Source: Clostridiales bacterium
Lineage (GTDB): Bacteria; Bacillota; Clostridia; Oscillospirales; Acutalibacteraceae
Reading direction: 5' to 3'
DNA: 10,864 bases
Assembly: GCA_019416395.1 (NCBI GenBank)
Contig: DXXH01000012.1
Location: 31,109-41,972 of the forward strand
Below the pieces are notes generated by a model. That model worked only from the letters and a program-made list of their open reading frames with translations. It was not told where the DNA came from and ran no database searches. The position numbers and the translations under genes are program-made. Below are positions 6,771 through 10,864 of the stretch, in pieces; the stretch's first letter is position 1, and each line of letters starts with the position of its first letter.

Positions 6771-6798
6771 GGAAATCCTGGAAAAGCCAGGGATTTCC
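6771..6798. repeat. Imperfect inverted repeat just upstream of the mraZ promoter
   Basis: GGAAATCCTGG (6771-6781) and CCAGGGATTTCC (6787-6798) are reverse complements apart from one extra G, with a 5-nt centre AAAAG. It sits directly upstream of the -35 hexamer. No T-tract follows on either strand, so it is not an obvious terminator. It could be an operator for an unknown regulator; function not established. Confidence 0.5.
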
Positions 6799-6835
6799 TG
6801 GAGTCGAAGCTTTGTTCGCTTCCATGGTGTGGGAA

Positions 6836-6870
6836 CAAAAATTCCCCTCACTAGATCTAGTGAGGGGAAT
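6836..6870 (-). terminator. Intrinsic terminator after the coaD operon (perfect 30-bp palindrome)
   Basis: Positions 6841-6870 form a perfect 30-bp palindrome: arms ATTCCCCTCACTA and TAGTGAGGGGAAT around GATC. On the minus strand it is followed by TTTTG, so with the closing T it gives an A/T-flanked stem and a run of five T. On the plus strand no T-run follows. It separates the rsmD-coaD-coiled-coil transcript from the mraZ promoter. Confidence 0.85.
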
Positions 6871-6915
6871 CATAGGCATATTCATTTTTTGTTTCATTCT
6901 TACAAATAGTTCTTC

Positions 6916-7395
6916 TCAGATTTGGGAATTTCGCTGAGAAGTTTTAATGCTCTGCCGCGTCTTACGCAGTTCCGCCAAATTTTCCGACAGGGACTCATCT
7001 GTGCGGCGCATCAAATCGTCCACATAGTCGTTGCTGGCCTTGCGCATCTCCTTAAACTTTGCCTGTGCCTGGGCGATCAGCTCATTGGCCTTGGCCTGGG
7101 CCTGACGGACGATCTCCTCCTGGTTGACAAGAGCTTTCGCTTTTTCCTCTGCTACCCGGATAATGGTTTCCGCTTCCCGTTGCGCTTCGTTGATGATCTG
7201 GGCACGGTCCGCCACGATCGCCTTCGCCTTGCGCACCTCCGAGGGGATCTCCTCTTTGATCTCGTCTAAGATCTGACGCACCTCTTCCCCGTCCACAAAC
7301 ATCTTGCCGGCGGAAAGGGGCATTTTCCAGCCCTTGTCCAGGACGTCATACATCTCGTCGATCAAATCCTCAATGGTAGCCTGATTGTTGCTCAT
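6916..7395 (-). CDS. Coiled-coil protein next to coaD (DivIVA-/ATP synthase b-like), function unknown
   Basis: It has 159 residues, soluble, with no TM segment or signal peptide. The N-terminus (about 7-50) is a small conserved module ending in VDGEEVRQILDEIKEEIPSE. Residues about 52-120 form a long Ala/Glu/Lys/Arg/Gln-rich helix (AQREAETIIRVAEEKAKALV, then QAQAKANELIAQAQAKFKEM) expected to be a coiled coil. SNDYVDDLM (121-129) and a basic tail follow. From memory, related proteins lie beside coaD in many clostridia and are labelled loosely as ATPase or ATP synthase b-like because of their composition. No nucleotide-binding motif is visible, so such a label is not supported. A DivIVA/SepIVA-like scaffold role is a guess from shape and neighbours. 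The upstream AAAGGA lies about 11 bases before the ATG, slightly long. The terminator follows its stop. Confidence 0.85.
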   Translation of the reverse strand: MSNNQATIEDLIDEMYDVLDKGWKMPLSAGKMFVDGEEVRQILDEIKEEIPSEVRKAKAIVADRAQIINEAQREAETIIRVAEEKAKALVNQEEIVRQAQAKANELIAQAQAKFKEMRKASNDYVDDLMRRTDESLSENLAELRKTRQSIKTSQRNSQI

Positions 7396-7425
7396 GGTGA
7401 ACCCATTCCTTTCTTTTGTCCGCTT

Positions 7426-7459
7426 TTTCCCCCAAGGAACGATTCCCTGGGTGGGGAAA
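7426..7459 (-). other. Long hairpin in the coaD to coiled-coil gene spacer
   Basis: TTTCC pairs with GGAAA, and CCCAAGGAA (7431-7439) with TTCCCTGGG (7443-7451) including one G-U wobble. The loop is 3 nt, with a 3-nt bulge at 7452-7454. It lies in the 110-bp spacer, 30 bases before the coiled-coil gene. No T-tract follows on the minus strand, so it is not a typical terminator. A smaller hairpin, CGTGGA/TCCACG, lies at 7477-7491, nearer coaD, followed only by TTCTC. The pair may mark RNA processing or partial termination. Confidence 0.45.
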
Positions 7460-7505
7460 GCACTCTATTCTGAGAACGTGGAGTTTCCACGCCCCGAAAT
7501 CCTTT

Positions 7506-7997
7506 TTAGAGTTTGCCGCACAGCCGCTCTTGAATGGTTTGCAGAATGCATGCCGGCACAAAATGGGAAATATCCCCGCCAAATCCCGCCACTTGCTTGA
7601 CCATGCTGGAGCTTAAAAACATATTCTCAGCGCTGGTGGCCAAAAACATGGTTTCCAGCTCGGGATTCAGCTTTTTATTCGTCAAGGCCTGCTGGAACTC
7701 ATACTCAAAATCGGACAATGCCCGCAAACCTTTGACCACTACCATGGCGCCGCGCCGCTTGGCATAATCCGCCAACAGGCCGTCCACCTTATCAATTTCC
7801 ACATTTTGTAAATGCTCCTGCTCTGTGGCCCGGCGCAACAGCTCGATGCGTTCTTCCACAGTGAAGCTGGCGTGCTTTTCCGGATTGGTGGGCACACCTA
7901 CGATTAGCTTGTCGAAAATCTTGCTGGCCCGCACAATAATGTCCAGATGGCCTAAAGTGACAGGGTCAAAGCTGCCCGGATAAACGGCAAGTCTCAT
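7506..7997 (-). CDS. coaD: CoaD, phosphopantetheine adenylyltransferase
   Basis: Catalyses ATP + 4'-phosphopantetheine to dephospho-CoA + PPi, the penultimate step of CoA synthesis, in the cytoplasm. It has 163 residues, the normal length. It carries the nucleotidyltransferase signature YPGSFDPVTLGHLDII (6-21), with the TxGH motif (T14, G16, H17). VVVKGLRALSDFEYEFQQA and the C-terminal motif FLSSSMVKQVA, which helps bind ATP, are also present. The ATG at 7997 is preceded by AAGGAGAGG, which overlaps the rsmD stop codon TAA; the two genes are 13 bp apart and probably translationally coupled. The rsmD-coaD pair is widely conserved in bacteria. Confidence 0.97.
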   Translation of the reverse strand: MRLAVYPGSFDPVTLGHLDIIVRASKIFDKLIVGVPTNPEKHASFTVEERIELLRRATEQEHLQNVEIDKVDGLLADYAKRRGAMVVVKGLRALSDFEYEFQQALTNKKLNPELETMFLATSAENMFLSSSMVKQVAGFGGDISHFVPACILQTIQERLCGKL

Positions 7998-8010
7998 GGT
8001 ATTCCTCTCC

Positions 8011-8589
8011 TTAACAGGTGTGAACGGGTTCGCTGCCCGTTTCCTCTTCGCCTACCGGCTGCCGGTAAGCGGTGAGCATAATCTTTCCGTAACGGTAGGT
8101 TTTCTGGCGGATAAAGTCCCCTGCTGTTTCCGGCAATACCTGGTCTTTGGGGTGCTCGCACAAAATCACCCCGCCTGGGTTCATGCATTCCGCCACCAGG
8201 GGCAACGCCTTTTCCAAAAGCCCCATGCGATAGGGCGGGTCCAAAAAGGCGATGTCAAATCGTTCCCGGCAGCCCCGCAGATAGCTTTGAAAATCTCCGT
8301 TTACCACCTTGGCTCTATCCCCCAGGCCTGTGGACTGAATGTTCTTTTCCACAACCCGGATGGAATCCTTGGAAGAATCCACAAACACTGCCAAAGCTGC
8401 TCCACGGCTTAAAGCTTCTAAGCCGATCTGCCCGGAGCCGGCGAACAAATCGAGAAAGCGCCTGCCTTCCAGTTGGAACTGGAGAATGTTGAACAGGGAC
8501 TCCTTGACCCGGTCCGTGGTGGGGCGCACTTGTTCCCCTTCCAGGGTAATAAGTTTTTTTCCTCGTTTGGAACCGGTGATAATCCGCAT
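8011..8589 (-). CDS. rsmD: RsmD, 16S rRNA m2G966 methyltransferase
   Basis: SAM-dependent enzyme that N2-methylates G966 of 16S rRNA in the small subunit. It has 192 residues, usual for the family. Motifs are MRIITGSKRGKKL at the N-terminus, RPTTDRVKESLFNIL (22-36), the SAM-binding loop FLDLFAGSGQIGLEALSRG (45-63), and the catalytic DPPY (117-120). The ATG at 8589 follows GGGAG seven bases upstream. It is the first gene of a transcript with rsmD, coaD and probably the coiled-coil gene, driven by the promoter at 8635-8663. Confidence 0.96.
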   Translation of the reverse strand: MRIITGSKRGKKLITLEGEQVRPTTDRVKESLFNILQFQLEGRRFLDLFAGSGQIGLEALSRGAALAVFVDSSKDSIRVVEKNIQSTGLGDRAKVVNGDFQSYLRGCRERFDIAFLDPPYRMGLLEKALPLVAECMNPGGVILCEHPKDQVLPETAGDFIRQKTYRYGKIMLTAYRQPVGEEETGSEPVHTC

Positions 8590-8634
8590 AGACTCTCTCC
8601 CAGAAAACTACGGTAATAATGGTATATCCGCTTT

Positions 8635-8663
8635 ATTATCCCATTAAACGGCCAATCTGTCAA
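8635..8663 (-). promoter_or_regulatory. Sigma-A promoter of rsmD-coaD, overlapping the uvrC stop
   Basis: The minus strand reads TTGACA (8663-8658), the perfect -35, a 17-bp spacer, then GATAAT (8640-8635), one mismatch from the -10 consensus. The uvrC stop codon TGA (8662-8660) lies inside the -35 hexamer. The expected start is near 8628, giving a leader of about 39 nt. Confidence 0.82.
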
Positions 8664-10546
8664 CTATTTGGCGCAATTTCCCCCGAATTTCCGCCTTCTT
8701 CCCCCACTTCCGGGTGAAAATACTCCCACACCCGGCGGGCGGCAGGTTTCGTCATGCCCGGAGCCCCTTCCAGTTCCGCCAAATCCGCTTCGCTGATGGC
8801 CGTCACGGTTTTAAAATGCTTCAAAAGTGCTTTTGCCCTGGTTTCCCCGATGCCCTCGATGGACGTGAGCGTGGAAGATACCGCCGTCTTTTTCCGTTGC
8901 TGCCTGTGGTACCCAATGGCAAACCGGTGCACTTCGTCCTGAATGGAACTGACCAGCGTAAACGCCCGCCGGTGGGAACTGATGGCAATCTCCCCGCCTG
9001 TCAGAGCAATGGCCCTGGTGCGGTGACGGTCGTCCTTCACCATACCGAACAACGGCACCTGGATTCCCATTTCTTCCAACAGCGGCTGAACTGCAGCCAC
9101 ATGCCCTTTGCCGCCGTCCAGTAAAATCAGATCCGGCAGGCGGCCAAAGCCTTCCGAATCCCCTTGGGCTTGGTGTTCCCGGTATTCCTCAAACCGGCGG
9201 CGGATCACTTCCCGCATGGAGCCGTAATCGTCCTGGCCCTCCACGGTTTTGATCTTAAATTTCCGGTAGGCGGATTTCAGCGGCCGGCCGTTTTCAAATA
9301 CCACCATACCCGCCACATTCTCCCCGCCAGCCAAGTTGGAAATATCGTAAGACTCAATATAGGAAGGCGTTTTATCCAGCCCCAGCAATCTCCGCAGTTC
9401 GTCCAAAGCGGAAGCGTCTCTGCCGGAAGTTCCAGCGTGCTGGGCAATTTGTTCTGCCGCGTTCTGACGGCACATCTGCACCAGCTGAGCCTGATCCCCA
9501 CGCTGGGGAACCAGCAGCTTGACGCTTTTTCCGCGGCGCTCCGTCAACCACCGGGTCAAAAGCTCTTCGTCCTCGATGGGGCCGTCCAGCACCACCACCG
9601 GGGGGATTCGGTCACGAATGGCGTAATACTGGCGCAAAAATTCCGAACGGGCTTCCGGGTCAGGTTCCAGCCCTTCCGTCAGGAAACTTTCCCGGTCACT
9701 GAGTTTATTCCCTGTAAACCGGAAGACCTCAAAGGCGGTATGGGTTTCCCCTTGGGCCAAAGCGAACACATCTTGCTCTTCTACCCGGCTGGCCACCACC
9801 TTTTGCCGGGCACGCATCATGCCGATGGCGTTGATCCTGTCCCGCAGACGTGCTGCCAGCTCGAATTCCAAATTCTCCGCCGCCTGCTCCATTTTTTCCG
9901 TCAGGGACTTCACCGAGGTGGAACTGCCTCCTTTGATAAAATCCAAGGCCTCCTGAAAGGCCTCATTGTACTCTTCCTCGCTGATCTTCCCACGGCAAGG
10001 GGCGCAGCACTGCTTGATATAGTAATTCAGGCAGGGACGTCCTTTGCCAAAATCCTGGGGAAATTTCCGATTGCAATCGGGCAGCTTAAAAATCTTTCTG
10101 GCGGAATCGATGGTCTGCTTGATGGACCAAGAACTCATATAGGGACCAATATACTTTGCCCCATCGTCTTCCACCTTCTTCACCTCAGTGATCCGGGGCC
10201 AAGGTCCTCCGCTGACGCGGATGTAGCTGTATCCCTTATCGTCCTTCAGCAAAATGTTGTATTTGGGCTGGTTCTGCTTGATCAAACTGCTTTCCAACAC
10301 CAGGGCTTCGAATTCGCTGTCCGTGACAATATACTCGAACCAATCCACATTGGCCACCATGCGGCGCACCTTGTTATCGTGATTTTTCTCCGAGCCAAAA
10401 TACTGGCTTACCCGGTTTTTCAAAGCTTTGGCTTTGCCGATGTAGATGATTTGCCCGCTTTTGTCGTGCATCAGGTAAACTCCCGGACTCAGAGGAAGTT
10501 TCATGGCTTTGCGCCGCAATTCCTTTTTCTTTTGATCCTGATCCAT
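8660..10546 (-). CDS. uvrC: UvrC, excinuclease ABC subunit C
   Basis: Nuclease of nucleotide excision repair; it cuts on both sides of a lesion in the UvrB-DNA complex. It has 628 residues, full length. The GIY-YIG domain lies at about 17-100, with GVY (22-24), YIG (35-37) and R45. Four Cys with the spacing of the UvrC Fe-S ligands follow (C158, C172, C180, C184; C181 is extra). The UVR motif that contacts UvrB is at about 214-246. The RNase H-like domain has YDISN (D401), LLDGGKGH (D477) and DEVHRFAI (H540), the expected catalytic triad. Tandem helix-hairpin-helix motifs (about 560-610, IEGIGETRAKALLKHF and LEGAPGMTKPAARRV) bind DNA. GGTGG lies five bases before the ATG. No clear promoter is visible in the 30 bp after the ptsH terminator, so expression may depend on readthrough. 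Confidence 0.98.
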   Translation of the reverse strand: MDQDQKKKELRRKAMKLPLSPGVYLMHDKSGQIIYIGKAKALKNRVSQYFGSEKNHDNKVRRMVANVDWFEYIVTDSEFEALVLESSLIKQNQPKYNILLKDDKGYSYIRVSGGPWPRITEVKKVEDDGAKYIGPYMSSWSIKQTIDSARKIFKLPDCNRKFPQDFGKGRPCLNYYIKQCCAPCRGKISEEEYNEAFQEALDFIKGGSSTSVKSLTEKMEQAAENLEFELAARLRDRINAIGMMRARQKVVASRVEEQDVFALAQGETHTAFEVFRFTGNKLSDRESFLTEGLEPDPEARSEFLRQYYAIRDRIPPVVVLDGPIEDEELLTRWLTERRGKSVKLLVPQRGDQAQLVQMCRQNAAEQIAQHAGTSGRDASALDELRRLLGLDKTPSYIESYDISNLAGGENVAGMVVFENGRPLKSAYRKFKIKTVEGQDDYGSMREVIRRRFEEYREHQAQGDSEGFGRLPDLILLDGGKGHVAAVQPLLEEMGIQVPLFGMVKDDRHRTRAIALTGGEIAISSHRRAFTLVSSIQDEVHRFAIGYHRQQRKKTAVSSTLTSIEGIGETRAKALLKHFKTVTAISEADLAELEGAPGMTKPAARRVWEYFHPEVGEEGGNSGEIAPNS

Positions 10547-10575
10547 AGTGCCACCGTCCCAAACTTGTCCTTACG

Positions 10576-10601
10576 AAAAAAGCACCGCTTTTAAGCGGTG
10601 C
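10576..10601 (-). terminator. Intrinsic terminator after ptsH
   Basis: On the minus strand GCACCGC, loop TTAAAA, GCGGTGC form a 7-bp GC-rich stem (extendable by the flanking A/T pairs), followed directly by TTTTTT. It lies 36 bp after the ptsH stop and 29 bp before the uvrC start. Confidence 0.9.
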
Positions 10602-10637
10602 CTTTCAGCTTTAATCTGCCTGTATGAAATAGGACAC

Positions 10638-10864
10638 TTACTCGGCAAAACCAGAATTGACCAGTTCCACCAGGGCGTCCACAGCCTGCTCTTCGTCAGC
10701 GCCATCAGCGATGATGCGAATGGTAACGCCACCCACAATGCCAAGGCTCAACACACCGAGAAGGCTCTTTGCATTGACCCTTCGCTCTTCTTTCTCCACC
10801 CAGATAGAAGACTTGAACTCATTCGCCTTCTGGATAAAGAATGTAGCCGGACGGGCGTGTAGGC
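10638..10864 (-). CDS. ptsH: HPr phosphocarrier of the PTS (3' part; N-terminus outside window)
   Basis: HPr passes phosphate from enzyme I (EI, phosphorylated by PEP) to the sugar-specific EIIA proteins. In Firmicutes it is also phosphorylated on Ser46 by HPr kinase and then acts with CcpA in carbon catabolite control. The 74 residues present begin LHARPA, where His is the active His15 by alignment. KSLLGVLSLGI puts a Ser exactly at position 46. The C-terminus DALVELVNSGFAE fits an 88-residue protein, so about 13 residues are missing. The catalytic His rules out Crh, which has Gln there. The stop TAA at 10638 is followed by a strong terminator, so ptsH is probably not obligately co-transcribed with uvrC. 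Confidence 0.95.
   Translation of the reverse strand, partial: LHARPATFFIQKANEFKSSIWVEKEERRVNAKSLLGVLSLGIVGGVTIRIIADGADEEQAVDALVELVNSGFAE

Noticed and set aside
9164..10594. 476-residue plus-strand ORF
   Set aside because: It is antisense to uvrC, whose domains are all intact; no ribosome binding site or motif supports the plus frame.
1..10864. A hidden defence, phage, mobile or secondary-metabolite system
   Set aside because: All supported genes are conserved housekeeping genes in uniform orientation with normal lengths. No transposase, integrase, tRNA, CRISPR repeat or attachment site was seen.

Overview
This window carries conserved chromosomal genes of a low-to-mid GC Gram-positive bacterium. 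The best guess is a Clostridia member, probably gut-type Oscillospirales. The reasons are an HPr with both His15 and Ser46, strong AAGGAG-type ribosome binding sites, sigma-A-like promoters, a class B PBP with two PASTA domains, and a coaD-adjacent coiled-coil protein that I recall from clostridial genomes. The genus is inference. Every gene I can support lies on the minus strand, so transcription runs from high to low coordinates. Large plus-strand ORFs are antisense shadows.

Layout in transcription order. (1) 10864-10576: the 3' part of ptsH (HPr), closed by an intrinsic terminator. (2) 10546-8660: uvrC, nucleotide excision repair. (3) 8663-6916: a consensus-like promoter overlapping the uvrC stop codon, then rsmD, coaD and a 159-residue coiled-coil protein, closed by a terminator that is a perfect 30-bp palindrome. 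(4) 6798-4637: the start of the division and cell wall (dcw) cluster, with an inverted repeat, a sigma-A promoter, an array of MraZ-type GTGGG boxes in the 5' leader, then mraZ, rsmH and an ftsL-like gene. (5) 4636-4241: a 396-bp gap holding a GC-rich, highly self-complementary element, a terminator-like hairpin, a second strong promoter and a long structured leader. (6) 4240-1: a class B penicillin-binding protein, mraY and the 5' part of ftsW.

The dcw genes act together. MraZ regulates the cluster, RsmH modifies 16S rRNA, FtsL and the PBP belong to the divisome, MraY makes lipid I, and FtsW polymerises lipid II with the PBP as partner. murD, which commonly sits between mraY and ftsW, is absent; the 107-bp gap there holds no gene.

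I see no phage, transposon, CRISPR array or defence system, and no convincing new multi-gene system. The points worth following are regulatory: the structured element and second promoter splitting the dcw cluster, the MraZ box array, the promoter nested in the end of uvrC, and the coiled-coil gene beside coaD.
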